Shown: positions 53,230 through 61,668 of the stretch, piece by piece
How positions within the stretch are numbered: position 1 is the first letter of the stretch
Layout of the letters: every line of letters starts with the position of its first letter
Source of the DNA: UBA7378 sp049611805
GTDB lineage: Bacteria; Pseudomonadota; Alphaproteobacteria; RS24
DNA: 64,000 nt
Direction of reading: 5' to 3'
Assembly (NCBI GenBank): GCA_049611805.1
Contig: JBMZAX010000004.1
Span: 68,732 to 132,731 of the forward strand
The notes under the pieces: model-generated
Databases searched by the model: none
Told to the model about the DNA's origin: nothing
Seen by the model: only the letters and a program-made list of their open reading frames with translations
Translations under genes and position numbers: made by a program

Positions 53230-53673
53230 ATGGTGAACGAGCTATACAATCAGCGGATTTTGCAGCTTGCCGCGGAAGTGCCGCATCTGGGGCGTCTGGC
53301 CGAACCGGGCGCGCAAGCCGATGCCGTGTCGCGCCTGTGCGGGTCGCGGGTGCATGTCGAATTAAGCCTCGGCGCTGATGGCCGCGTCACGGATTTTGCC
53401 CATGAATTGCAGGCCTGCGCGCTGGGTCAGGCGTCAAGCTCGGTTATGGCGCGCGAAATTATCGGCAGTTCGGCCAAAGACCTGCACGCGGTTGCCGAAC
53501 AAATGCGCGCCATGCTCAAGGAAAACGGGCCGGTGCCGAGCCTGCCCGACCGGCCGGAGAAATGGAAAGATTTGGAAGTACTGACGCCGGTGCGTGACTT
53601 TCCCAATCGACACGCCTCGACATTGCTGACTTTCGATGCGGTTGAGGATTGCTTGAACCAGCTGGGGGTCTGA
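53230..53673 (+). CDS. IscU/NifU-like Fe-S scaffold protein lacking the third cysteine
   Basis: A 147-residue protein aligning by eye with IscU. Cys37 (RLCGSR) and Cys63 (QACALGQAS) match the first two ligands. At the third ligand the expected His-Cys is His128-Ala129 (FPNRHASTLLTFDAV). A cysteine at 141 lies further on. I recall that this subfamily, encoded beside yidD in alphaproteobacteria, often shows RHAS, so this is probably not a mutation. It may bind metal differently or have a regulatory role. It starts nine bases after the cysS stop. Confidence 0.8.
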   Translation: MVNELYNQRILQLAAEVPHLGRLAEPGAQADAVSRLCGSRVHVELSLGADGRVTDFAHELQACALGQASSSVMAREIIGSSAKDLHAVAEQMRAMLKENGPVPSLPDRPEKWKDLEVLTPVRDFPNRHASTLLTFDAVEDCLNQLGV

Positions 53674-53719
53674 CCTAAAATTTTCCTATCAGCCGAAAAC
53701 AAGAAAAAGGATGTGCTGG

Positions 53720-54700
53720 ATGAAAAAGTGGCAAGGCTTTATCAAGCCCGAAAAAATGGATTTTTCAGAAGGTTGGGATAGTGAGGGCGACTTTGATGAT
53801 TGGTTGTCATCTGCGGGGCTGGACTGGCTGGAAGATGCGACAGGGATAGAAATCCTTAAGGACACAATCAAAAAGCAGGATCGGGTGGAAAGTTTTGCCG
53901 CTGATGTGGTTGCTGAAAATGACACCGGCGAAATCGTCATCATTGAAAACCAGCGAAACCAGACCGACCACGACCATTTGGGCAAACTGCTGACCTATGC
54001 GGCCGGCTTGACGACGGATGCCCCCGGCTGTCATCTGGTTTGGATTTCAGAAAACATTCATCCGGCCCACAGAGCCGCTCTTGACTGGTTGAACACCCAT
54101 ACCGACACAAACATCAGTTTTTTCGGTCTTGAAATCAGCTTGCAGAAATTCGGGGACAACCTGTCACCGGAACTCAAGGTTGTTTGCAGTCCGAATGACT
54201 GGTCGCGCATGGAGAAGAAAAAGGCAACAGGCGAACTGAGCGGCCCACAGAAAATCAGACTGAAATTTTGGAAGTATCTTTTGGGGTGTTTCTCTGAAAA
54301 AGGGATCACCATGTTTAAAAACAGAAAACCTTCAGAGGATAATTGGTTGGATGCGGGGGCGGGGATTTCCGGATTTAGTTGGAGTTTGGATCTTTTACAA
54401 AATGAAATTCGCGTCAGACTTGTGATGCAAAGTGAAAAGGAAATCAGCGAGCATATTTTTGGGTATCTTCAAGATCGCCGCGAGGATATTGAGACGGTAT
54501 TTGGGGAGGATCTGGAATGGGCATCTCCGGAAGGAAAAAAACGCAGCGTCATCGGCGTGATCAAAGAGATTGAAGACGGCTTTGATGAGGCGTGTTGGGA
54601 GGAATTGGTTGGCTGGATGGCTGACAGGTTCAAGCGGCTTGAGAAGGCGGTGGGGCCATATTTGCGTGAGGCAAAAAAAGACTGGGACGCGCAGGCGTAA
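53720..54700 (+). CDS. DUF4268 protein with PD-(D/E)xK-nuclease-like N-terminal part
   Basis: A 326-residue protein. The N-terminal half has ADVVAEN (Asp62) and EIVIIENQRNQTDHDHLGKL, giving a D-x13-ExQ pattern (Glu76, Gln78) like the PD-(D/E)xK nuclease core with Gln for Lys. The C-terminal half (from about 170) resembles DUF4268: GPQKIRLKFWKYLL, then DLEWASPEGKKRSVIGV. The gene is visibly richer in A/T than its neighbours. ATG 53720 has AAAGGA eight bases upstream. It lies between the IscU-like gene and yidD, which I expect to be adjacent, so it appears inserted. Function is unknown; a DNA-targeting role is inference. Confidence 0.7.
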   Translation: MKKWQGFIKPEKMDFSEGWDSEGDFDDWLSSAGLDWLEDATGIEILKDTIKKQDRVESFAADVVAENDTGEIVIIENQRNQTDHDHLGKLLTYAAGLTTDAPGCHLVWISENIHPAHRAALDWLNTHTDTNISFFGLEISLQKFGDNLSPELKVVCSPNDWSRMEKKKATGELSGPQKIRLKFWKYLLGCFSEKGITMFKNRKPSEDNWLDAGAGISGFSWSLDLLQNEIRVRLVMQSEKEISEHIFGYLQDRREDIETVFGEDLEWASPEGKKRSVIGVIKEIEDGFDEACWEELVGWMADRFKRLEKAVGPYLREAKKDWDAQA

Positions 54701-54703
54701 CCC

Positions 54704-54763
54704 CTAATCCACAAGCCAGCTTATCCGGCGGAGCTTTTCTTCGGCCCAAGAAAGCAGGGACAT
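54704..54763 (-). CDS. Possible 19-residue peptide
   Basis: A very short minus-strand frame, MSLLSWAEEKLRRISWLVD, convergent with the DUF4268 gene. It is amphipathic, with two Trp and four basic residues, and AAAGGTGA lies a few bases before its ATG. It may be chance. Confidence 0.15.
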   Translation of the reverse strand: MSLLSWAEEKLRRISWLVD

Positions 54764-54811
54764 GGCGTCACCTTTGGTTGCGCATGTTTTTTGCTCGTAT
54801 AGTATGCCCCA

Positions 54812-55150
54812 ATGTCGCGTCTTTTCAAAATACTGCTGTTATTGCCGATTTTACTGCCCGTCTATTTTTATCGCCTGTTCATATCGCCGCTTTTGCCGCC
54901 GACCTGCCGGTTTCAGCCGACCTGCTCCGAATATGCGCTGGATGCGGTTCGGCATCACGGCCCGATATCGGGATGCGTGCTTTTTCTCCGCCGCATTTCG
55001 CGGTGCCACCCGATAGAAAGTTTGGGGGCCGGGCACGGTTTTGACCCCGTGCCTGTTGAGATTTTGCGCGGACCTTGGTATGCCCCTTGGAGACTTGTGA
55101 TTGTGACAGAAAAAACGGAAGACGCACATGATTACGCTGACCCTGCCTGA
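54812..55150 (+). CDS. yidD: Membrane protein insertion efficiency factor YidD
   Basis: A 112-residue YidD. YRLFISPLLPPTCRFQPTCS and SEYALDAVRHHG form the family core, with three cysteines (two in CRFQPTC, then RRISRCHP). An N-terminal hydrophobic segment gives membrane association. It assists YidC. It normally has about 70-90 residues; the extra C-terminal 30 overlap the thrS start by 23 bp. No clear ribosome-binding site is seen; TATAGT near 54799 may be its -10 element. Confidence 0.9.
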   Translation: MSRLFKILLLLPILLPVYFYRLFISPLLPPTCRFQPTCSEYALDAVRHHGPISGCVLFLRRISRCHPIESLGAGHGFDPVPVEILRGPWYAPWRLVIVTEKTEDAHDYADPA

Positions 55151-57086
55151 CGGTTCCACACGTGATGTGGAGGCTCCTTTGACCGGTGCGGAATTTGCGG
55201 CGTCTATTTCCAAAAGTCTGGCAAAAAAGGCGCTGGCGCTGAAACTTGACGGCGTGGTCGTCGATTTGGCAACCGAGATTGACCGCGATTGCGAACTGGC
55301 CGTCATCACCGCCGATGATGAGGAAGGCGTTGAACTGATGCGGCACGATTGCGCGCATGTGATGGCGCAAGCCGTGCAGGAATTATTTCCCGGCACGCAA
55401 GTGACCATTGGGCCGGTGATTGAAGACGGCTTTTTTTACGATTTTGCCCGCGAGACCCCGTTCAGTCTGGACGATTTGGAAACCATCGAAAAGCGCATGC
55501 GCGAGATTGTCGAGCGCAATGAGCCGCTTGTCCGCGAAGTGTGGGATCGGGCCGAAGCGATTGCCCATTTCCGCGAGATTGGCGAAGTTTACAAGGCTGA
55601 AATCATTGCCGATATTCCCGGCGATGAGGCAATAACCGTTTACCGACAGGGCGACTGGAAAGATTTGTGCCGTGGGCCGCATCTGCCCTCGACCGGCAAG
55701 CTGGGCAAGGCGTTCAAGCTGACCAAACTTGCCGGTGCCTATTGGCGCGGCGACAGCAATAATGAAATGCTGCAACGCATTTACGGCACGTGCTGGGCCA
55801 ATGACAAACAGCTCAAAGCCTATTTGACCATGATTGAGGAAGCCGAAAAGCGCGACCACCGCAAAATCGGCCGCGAGATGGATCTCTTCCATTTGCAGGA
55901 AGAGGCGCAAGGTTCGGTGTTCTGGCACAAAAAGGGTTACATTATCTGGCAGGCGCTGGAGCAATATATCCGCCGCCGCCTTGAGGCCAATGGCTATGAT
56001 GAGGTGAAGACCCCGCAATTGCTCGACCGGCGCTTTTGGGAACAATCGGGCCATTGGGACAAGTTCCGCGAAAACATGTTTGTGGTGCCCGATGAAGTGC
56101 CGGCCACCGATGATGATGCCGATGTCATTTCCGGTGACGCGGATTTGATGGCGCTGAAGCCGATGAATTGCCCGGCGCATGTGCAGATTTTCAAACAGGG
56201 CATTAAAAGCTATCGCGACCTGCCCATTCGTATGGCCGAATTTGGCTGTTGCCACCGCAATGAAGCTCATGGCGCGTTGCACGGGCTGATGCGCGTGCGC
56301 CAGATGACTCAGGATGACGCGCATATTTTCTGCCGCGAAGACCAGATTATTGATGAAGCGGTCGCGTTTTGCGGGCTGGTTACGCAAGTTTATGAAGACC
56401 TCGGTTTTAACGATGTTTCGGTCAAGCTGGCCTTGCGGCCCGACACACGCGCCGGTGATGACGCGGTGTGGGACCGGGCCGAGAGCGGCCTGCGCGATGC
56501 GCTGACGGCGGTCGGTCTCGACTGGGAAGAACTGCCGGGCGAGGGCGCGTTTTACGGGCCGAAAATCGAATATCACCTTCGCGATGCCATTGGCCGCACC
56601 TGGCAATGCGGCACGTTGCAACTGGATTTTGTGCTGCCCGAACGCTTGGGCGCGAGTTATGTCGGCGAGGATGGCGAAAAGCACATGCCGGTCATGTTGC
56701 ACCGCGCGGTGCTGGGCACGCTGGAGCGGTTTATCGGCATTATGATTGAAAGCTATGCCGGCAAAATGCCGCTCTGGTTGGCACCGCAACAGGTGATGGT
56801 CTGCCCGATTACCACCGAAGCCGATGATTACGCACATCAGGTTGTTGCGGCGCTCAAAGCACAGGGCTTGCGCGCGGATGCCGATACGCGCAATGAAAAA
56901 ATCAACTACAAGGTGCGCGAGCATTCGGTTGCCAAAGTGCCGGTCATTCTTGCCGTTGGCGGGCGCGAGGCCGAGGCACAAACCGTCTCGCTACGGCGTC
57001 TGGGCAGCAAAGACCAAGAGGTCGTCGCGCTTGACGATGTTGTGACGATGCTTGCCGACGAGGCCTGCCCGCCCGATTTGCGCTGA
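55128..57086 (+). CDS. thrS: Threonyl-tRNA synthetase
   Basis: A 652-residue ThrRS. An N-terminal TGS domain (residues 1-60) is followed by the editing domain with HDCAH near 73-77. The catalytic core has MNCPAH with the zinc cysteine and RMAEFGCCHRNE (motif 2 region), then an anticodon-binding domain at the C terminus (VILAVGGREAEAQTVSLRRL). It charges tRNA-Thr and removes misattached serine. The start overlaps yidD by 23 bp in another frame. Confidence 0.97.
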   Translation: MITLTLPDGSTRDVEAPLTGAEFAASISKSLAKKALALKLDGVVVDLATEIDRDCELAVITADDEEGVELMRHDCAHVMAQAVQELFPGTQVTIGPVIEDGFFYDFARETPFSLDDLETIEKRMREIVERNEPLVREVWDRAEAIAHFREIGEVYKAEIIADIPGDEAITVYRQGDWKDLCRGPHLPSTGKLGKAFKLTKLAGAYWRGDSNNEMLQRIYGTCWANDKQLKAYLTMIEEAEKRDHRKIGREMDLFHLQEEAQGSVFWHKKGYIIWQALEQYIRRRLEANGYDEVKTPQLLDRRFWEQSGHWDKFRENMFVVPDEVPATDDDADVISGDADLMALKPMNCPAHVQIFKQGIKSYRDLPIRMAEFGCCHRNEAHGALHGLMRVRQMTQDDAHIFCREDQIIDEAVAFCGLVTQVYEDLGFNDVSVKLALRPDTRAGDDAVWDRAESGLRDALTAVGLDWEELPGEGAFYGPKIEYHLRDAIGRTWQCGTLQLDFVLPERLGASYVGEDGEKHMPVMLHRAVLGTLERFIGIMIESYAGKMPLWLAPQQVMVCPITTEADDYAHQVVAALKAQGLRADADTRNEKINYKVREHSVAKVPVILAVGGREAEAQTVSLRRLGSKDQEVVALDDVVTMLADEACPPDLR

Positions 57087-57093
57087 AGCGGCT

Positions 57094-57945
57094 TTAGGGA
57101 AAAGACCAGCCCACTTCCAAACGGTAACCGCGAAATGTGTCGGGCCTGCCGGCAACGGCGTTTTGGCCGCGCAAAACCCGCAGGTTAAATCTATGGTCGG
57201 GCGGCGAAAAGCTGACCGCCACATAGCTGCTGCGGCTGGCATAGGATTGGTCGCGGTCTTCATAAATTTCGCTGATCCAGCCGAGCGATATTTGATCGGC
57301 ATAGCCCAAGTGAATTTCATAATCATTCTTCCACACGCCCGAAGACCGACCGTTAAACTGGGTAATGGCGAGATTTTGCGTCAGATGATAGCGTTTCCAC
57401 GAAAGCCGGTCGGCGACGCTGACGGTCAAACCGCCGCCGTCTTGATGGCTCACGGCAGGGCCTTCGGCATTAAGGGCTTTTATGTGCGTGTGGTGATGAA
57501 AAATTTGCGCGGCGGCTGCCGTGTCGCGGGAGAATTTTACGGCCGGAAAAGCAAGCCGCAAAGCCCGCAAACTTCCCGGCGGCAAAAGACCGAAGGCCAG
57601 AAACGGCACCGGTATTTGCAGGCCAAGCTCGTGATAATGCGTGCGGCGCGTGTCGGTTTCCAAATGCGTGTTTTGCACGAGGTGCTTGGCGACAATCAGA
57701 ATGTTTTCGGAAATCGCATATTCGCCATAAGCCTCTAAGGTCTGGCTGTTTTCCGCGCTTTGAAGGTCACCGCCGCTATTGGGCTCTCCAATTTGGTGGG
57801 GAATGTAAACGCCGGCATTTCCGGCCGCACCGCCACGCTTGAGCGCGACATAGCCACTGCCCGATGCGCGCGGCCAAGCACCCGCAAAGGCCGGTGCATA
57901 AATTTGAACTGCGAACAGAGCGGCGATTGTGATAAGCACAGGCAT
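57094..57945 (-). CDS. Probable outer-membrane beta-barrel protein
   Basis: A 283-residue protein with a signal peptide (MPVLITIAALFAVQIYAPAFA, cleavage before GAWP). The mature part shows many short amphipathic strands (YVALKRGG, TLEAYGEYAI, YEIHLGYAD, SYVAVSFSP) and ends with YRLEVGWSFP, as in outer-membrane barrels. The frame continues 31 codons upstream, but the signal peptide sets the start at 57945. Ligand or transport function is unknown. It is convergent with thrS and divergent from the nitroreductase gene. Confidence 0.65.
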   Translation of the reverse strand: MPVLITIAALFAVQIYAPAFAGAWPRASGSGYVALKRGGAAGNAGVYIPHQIGEPNSGGDLQSAENSQTLEAYGEYAISENILIVAKHLVQNTHLETDTRRTHYHELGLQIPVPFLAFGLLPPGSLRALRLAFPAVKFSRDTAAAAQIFHHHTHIKALNAEGPAVSHQDGGGLTVSVADRLSWKRYHLTQNLAITQFNGRSSGVWKNDYEIHLGYADQISLGWISEIYEDRDQSYASRSSYVAVSFSPPDHRFNLRVLRGQNAVAGRPDTFRGYRLEVGWSFP

Positions 57946-58037
57946 GTTTTGTTTTCTTTTTCCTTTTTCACCGGGCGCCACGGCTTTTTTTTTGCCATTG
58001 ATGCCGATGGCGAACCTCACCATGCGGTCGCAGGCCA

Positions 58038-58637
58038 ATGCAAGATAATCCTGTTCTGAATTTTCTGGCCGAGCGGCGCTCGGTGCTGGCGCGCAATATG
58101 TCGGAGCCCGGCCCCGACCGCGACACGCTCAAGACGCTTTTGTCGATTGCAATGCGTGTGCCCGATCACGGCAAGCTGACCCCGTGGCGGCTTGTCATTG
58201 TTCAAAATGATGACCGGAAAGAGCTGGGCGAGATTGCGGCGCGCGAACTTGCCGCCGCAAATGCCGGGCCCGAAGAGGTCGAGACCGAAACCGTTGAGGC
58301 GGCGCGCGGGCAGTTTTTACGCGCGCCTTGTGTTGTGGCGGTTTTGGCGTGTCCGCGCACACACCCGAAAATTCCCCGCAGCGAACAGCTTTATTCAGCC
58401 GGTGCCGTGTGCATGATGCTGGTGACAGCCGCGCGTGCCGCCGGATTTGCCGCCCAATGGCTGACCGGTGCGGCGGCCTATAATGATGATGTTCGCGCAC
58501 GTCTTGGCGGGGGCGCTGAAGACGAGATTGCCGGTTTTATCTATCTCGGTTCTTGTGACGAAAAACCGACCGAGCGCGCGCGTCCCAACTTTGCGGATAT
58601 TGCCTGTTTCGGTCTGCCCGACACGAGTTCGACATGA
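58038..58637 (+). CDS. Nitroreductase-family protein
   Basis: A 199-residue FMN oxidoreductase of the YdjA-like type. RRSVLARNM near residues 13-21 and PDHGKLTPWRLVIV near 42-55 are FMN-binding regions, and AAQWLTGAAAY and FIYLG follow in the family pattern. The physiological substrate of YdjA-like enzymes is unclear. The start lies directly against the upstream promoter region. It is followed by the MATE gene after 13 bp. Confidence 0.87.
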   Translation: MQDNPVLNFLAERRSVLARNMSEPGPDRDTLKTLLSIAMRVPDHGKLTPWRLVIVQNDDRKELGEIAARELAAANAGPEEVETETVEAARGQFLRAPCVVAVLACPRTHPKIPRSEQLYSAGAVCMMLVTAARAAGFAAQWLTGAAAYNDDVRARLGGGAEDEIAGFIYLGSCDEKPTERARPNFADIACFGLPDTSST

Positions 58638-58650
58638 TGGGCTCCGCATA

Positions 58651-59997
58651 ATGCGCCAATTATTGCAGGACATGCGCGACCTGCTCGCGCTGGCGTGGCC
58701 GGTGGTTATCAGCCGCACAGGTATTCTTACGCTGTCGATCACCGATACGGTGATGGTCGGGCATTATGCGTCCGAGCATCTCGCCTATGTCGGTATTGGC
58801 ATGGTGCCGAGCAATATTTTCATTCTGGTCATGATCGGCCTGCTGATGGGCACGTCTGTGCTTGTGTCCAACCGTTTCGGGGCGGGCGAAACGGCAAAAA
58901 CAGGTGAGATTTGGTGGCTGTCTCTGCCGTGGGGCATTGCCATCGGCCTTGTGGGGTTTGCCATTTGTGCGTTTGGCGAGACATTGCTTCTGCTTTCCGG
59001 CCAAACGCCGGAACTGGCCGAAAAGGGCGGGCGCATTTCTTTCATTGCTGGGCTGAGCCTGCCGCTTGCCGCCATCCACATGACAACCGGATTTTTTCTG
59101 GAAGGCGTGCGCAATCCGCGACCCGGCATGGTCATTATGATTGTCGCCAATATCATCAATATCGGTGCCAATTATGTTTTGGTCTATGGCATGTACGGCT
59201 TTCCCGAGCTGGGTGCCGAAGGCTCAATCTGGGCGACATTTATTGTGCGGTTGGCGCAGGTTTTTGCCATTTTGTCTTATGTCTGGTTTTTTCTCGACCG
59301 CGCAAAATACGGCATCGACCGGCCGGTCTGGGGCTGGCGCGCCGCGCGTGAAATGCGGCGCATCGGCTATGCGTCGGGCGTGTCCATGGGCGTTGAAAAC
59401 GCGGCCTTTAATGCGCTCGCATTGTTTGGCGGCTTGCTCGGCACGGTTGTGCTGGCCTCCCATGTCATCACCATTAATGTGTTCGCGCTGTTTTTCATGA
59501 TGGGGCTGGGCTTCGGCGTGGCAACGGCGGTCAGCGTCGGCAATGCTTATGGGGCCGGAGATATGGCGCGTGTCTATCGCTGGGCATGGGTCGGGCTTGG
59601 CCTGCAAACCGGTGTGATGATGGTCGGTGCGCTGATTATGTATTTCTATGCGCGCTTTGCCGCCGGACTGTTCACTGAAGACGCCGCCGTTGCCAAGCTT
59701 GCCGCGACCATGATCGGCTATGCGAGCATCGCCCTGATTTTTGACACCGGCCAGTCGCTTTTCGCCATGTCTTTACGGGCACGGCGCGACACATGGTATC
59801 CGACGCTTGTTCATATTCTGAGCTATATCGTCATCATGATACCGCTGACCTGGTATATGAGTTTTGAAATGGGGCGGGGTGCGCTGGGCCTCATTGACGG
59901 CATTGTTCTGGGCACGCTGGCACCGTTTACCCTGCTGGGCCTGCGCTATGTCTATCTGCACCGCCGCACGCATAAAGACATGGCGGAAACGGCTTAG
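58651..59997 (+). CDS. MATE-family efflux transporter
   Basis: A 448-residue membrane protein with about 12 helices in two similar halves. LAWPVVISRTGILTLSITDT at the start and VMVGHYASEHLAYVGIG follow the MATE (NorM/DinF-like) pattern, and the second half repeats it (ENAAFNALALFGGLLG). It exports cationic drugs or metabolites with sodium or protons. The start at 58651 is family-like; the longer frame runs back into the nitroreductase gene. The 3' end overlaps the convergent CoA-transferase stop by four bases. Confidence 0.9.
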   Translation: MRQLLQDMRDLLALAWPVVISRTGILTLSITDTVMVGHYASEHLAYVGIGMVPSNIFILVMIGLLMGTSVLVSNRFGAGETAKTGEIWWLSLPWGIAIGLVGFAICAFGETLLLLSGQTPELAEKGGRISFIAGLSLPLAAIHMTTGFFLEGVRNPRPGMVIMIVANIINIGANYVLVYGMYGFPELGAEGSIWATFIVRLAQVFAILSYVWFFLDRAKYGIDRPVWGWRAAREMRRIGYASGVSMGVENAAFNALALFGGLLGTVVLASHVITINVFALFFMMGLGFGVATAVSVGNAYGAGDMARVYRWAWVGLGLQTGVMMVGALIMYFYARFAAGLFTEDAAVAKLAATMIGYASIALIFDTGQSLFAMSLRARRDTWYPTLVHILSYIVIMIPLTWYMSFEMGRGALGLIDGIVLGTLAPFTLLGLRYVYLHRRTHKDMAETA

Positions 59998-61196
59998 CTT
60001 GCTTTGACGATTTTTTCCGCGTGTAAGTGCGCGCGTGCCTCGGCATCGAAGCCAAGCATTTCCAGAATTTCATCCGTATGCTCGCCTATTTCCGGCGACG
60101 GGCCTTTGGGGTCGGTGCTTTCATCGCCAAACCGAATGGGCGAGGCCGGTGCGGTATAGCTTGTGCCGTCGGCTTTCGGCATATCGACAAACACACCCGC
60201 CGCGCGCATTTGCGGGTCTTCGAGTGCCTGCTCGAAGCTTTGCACGGGCGACCAGATAATGCCTTCGGCATCCAGACGCTTTTGCCATTCATCCAGCGTG
60301 TAACGCGCAAATACGGCGTCGAATTCGGCGACCAGTGCCGGCCCGTTTTTGCGGCGGTTGCGGAAACTGTCAAAGCGCGGGTCGTCGGCCAGATGCTCCA
60401 GCTCCGTGGCGCGCATAATTTCCGGCCAGTCGGGTTCACCGGGGCGCGAATTCATGAACAGCCAATGCCCGTCTGACGTTTGGAAGAAATTGCTTGTCGG
60501 CACCACGGCTTCATCGCGCGGGCGCGAGCGCGCAATGCGCCCATAGCGCATATAGGTTGAAAAATCCGAACCCACGACATAGGCCCCCGACCGCACGAGC
60601 GAACTTTCGACCAGCGTGCCCTTGCCGGTTTTTTGCGCCCGCAACAGCGCGGCCAGAATGCCGCTTGCCGTGCTGATGCCGGTAATGTGGTCGCCCACGG
60701 CAACGCGCAACGGCACAGGCGAGGCCCCTTTGGGGGTCATCATCCAGCCAATGCCGGATTTGGCCCAAAACGCCGCCGTGTCGAAGCCCGGCTTGTCGCG
60801 CTCGTCACCTTCAAGGCCGAAGCCGGTGACGCTGGCATAAATCATTTTCGGGTTGATGGCGTGCAGCGTGTCGAAATCGAGGCCCTGTTTTTCCAACTGG
60901 CCGGGGCGCACATTGGTCAGGAACACATCGGCATCTTCCACCAGCTTGCGCACAATATCGGTGCCTTCATGCGTCGATGTGTTGACGGCGAGCGCGCGCT
61001 TGCCGCGATTGTCGAGCGCGAAAATCGGATTGTCCGGATAGTCGTCCGTCATGGCCGTGGCGAAGAAATTGCGCATCGGGCAGCCGCCCAAAGGTTCAAC
61101 TTTGATAACCTCGGCGCCCCAATCGGCCATGACGCCACCGGCGGCGGGCGCTGCAATATAGGTTGCCATTTCTATAACTTTTATGCCTTCGAGCAT
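59994..61196 (-). CDS. CaiB/BaiF-family CoA transferase
   Basis: A 400-residue class III CoA transferase. MLEGIKVIEMATYIAAPAAG and DWGAEVIKVEPLGG form the conserved start. NKRG-like DNRGKRALAVN and the GDHITGISTASGI segment follow, the latter near the catalytic Asp. It moves CoA between carboxylic acids; the substrate is unknown. AAGGAG precedes the ATG. It stands alone and could link to the acyl-CoA genes at 41-43 kb only by general metabolism. Confidence 0.9.
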   Translation of the reverse strand: MLEGIKVIEMATYIAAPAAGGVMADWGAEVIKVEPLGGCPMRNFFATAMTDDYPDNPIFALDNRGKRALAVNTSTHEGTDIVRKLVEDADVFLTNVRPGQLEKQGLDFDTLHAINPKMIYASVTGFGLEGDERDKPGFDTAAFWAKSGIGWMMTPKGASPVPLRVAVGDHITGISTASGILAALLRAQKTGKGTLVESSLVRSGAYVVGSDFSTYMRYGRIARSRPRDEAVVPTSNFFQTSDGHWLFMNSRPGEPDWPEIMRATELEHLADDPRFDSFRNRRKNGPALVAEFDAVFARYTLDEWQKRLDAEGIIWSPVQSFEQALEDPQMRAAGVFVDMPKADGTSYTAPASPIRFGDESTDPKGPSPEIGEHTDEILEMLGFDAEARAHLHAEKIVKAS

Positions 61197-61230
61197 GACT
61201 TTCTCCTTATTATGGCGTTACTCTATACAG

Positions 61231-61575
61231 ATGCCGGATTTAAATGCAACGGACTATGAAGCAGTGCGCACCGCCTTGCTCGGCATGCGCGATGAGTTGC
61301 GCGACATGCTGGAAAATGCGGACGAAAACACTGCGCCGGTAGAGCTTGACCAAACCCAACAGGGCCGCCTGTCGCGCATGGACGCCATGCAACAGCAGGC
61401 CATGACGGATGAAACCCAAAGGCGGCGGCATGTGCGTCTGGCGCAGATCGATGCGGCACTGGCGCGCCTTGATGATGGCGAATACGGCTATTGCGTGACC
61501 TGCGGCGAAGAAATAAATGCCGACCGGCTGGCGCTCGACCCCGCCATTGCCTTGTGTTTGCGCCATGCCCGATAA
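61231..61575 (+). CDS. TraR/DksA-family zinc-finger protein
   Basis: A 114-residue protein with a short coiled-coil part (residues 8-80) and a C-terminal finger: Cys88, Cys91, Cys109 and His112, spaced CxxC-x17-CxxH. Unlike the dksA gene at 19303, which has lost three ligands, this one keeps a complete set with His as the fourth. It is shorter than true DksA (about 140-150). A regulatory role on RNA polymerase is likely by homology but unproven. ATG 61231 has no good ribosome-binding site. Confidence 0.85.
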   Translation: MPDLNATDYEAVRTALLGMRDELRDMLENADENTAPVELDQTQQGRLSRMDAMQQQAMTDETQRRRHVRLAQIDAALARLDDGEYGYCVTCGEEINADRLALDPAIALCLRHAR

Positions 61576-61668
61576 TGTGCTTGGGGCGTTTCGCAGAAGG
61601 CTTTGCATATAAGGGGGGCGTATAATAGATGTTGCCGCGAACAAGGCGAAGCGATAGACAAAGCCCGC

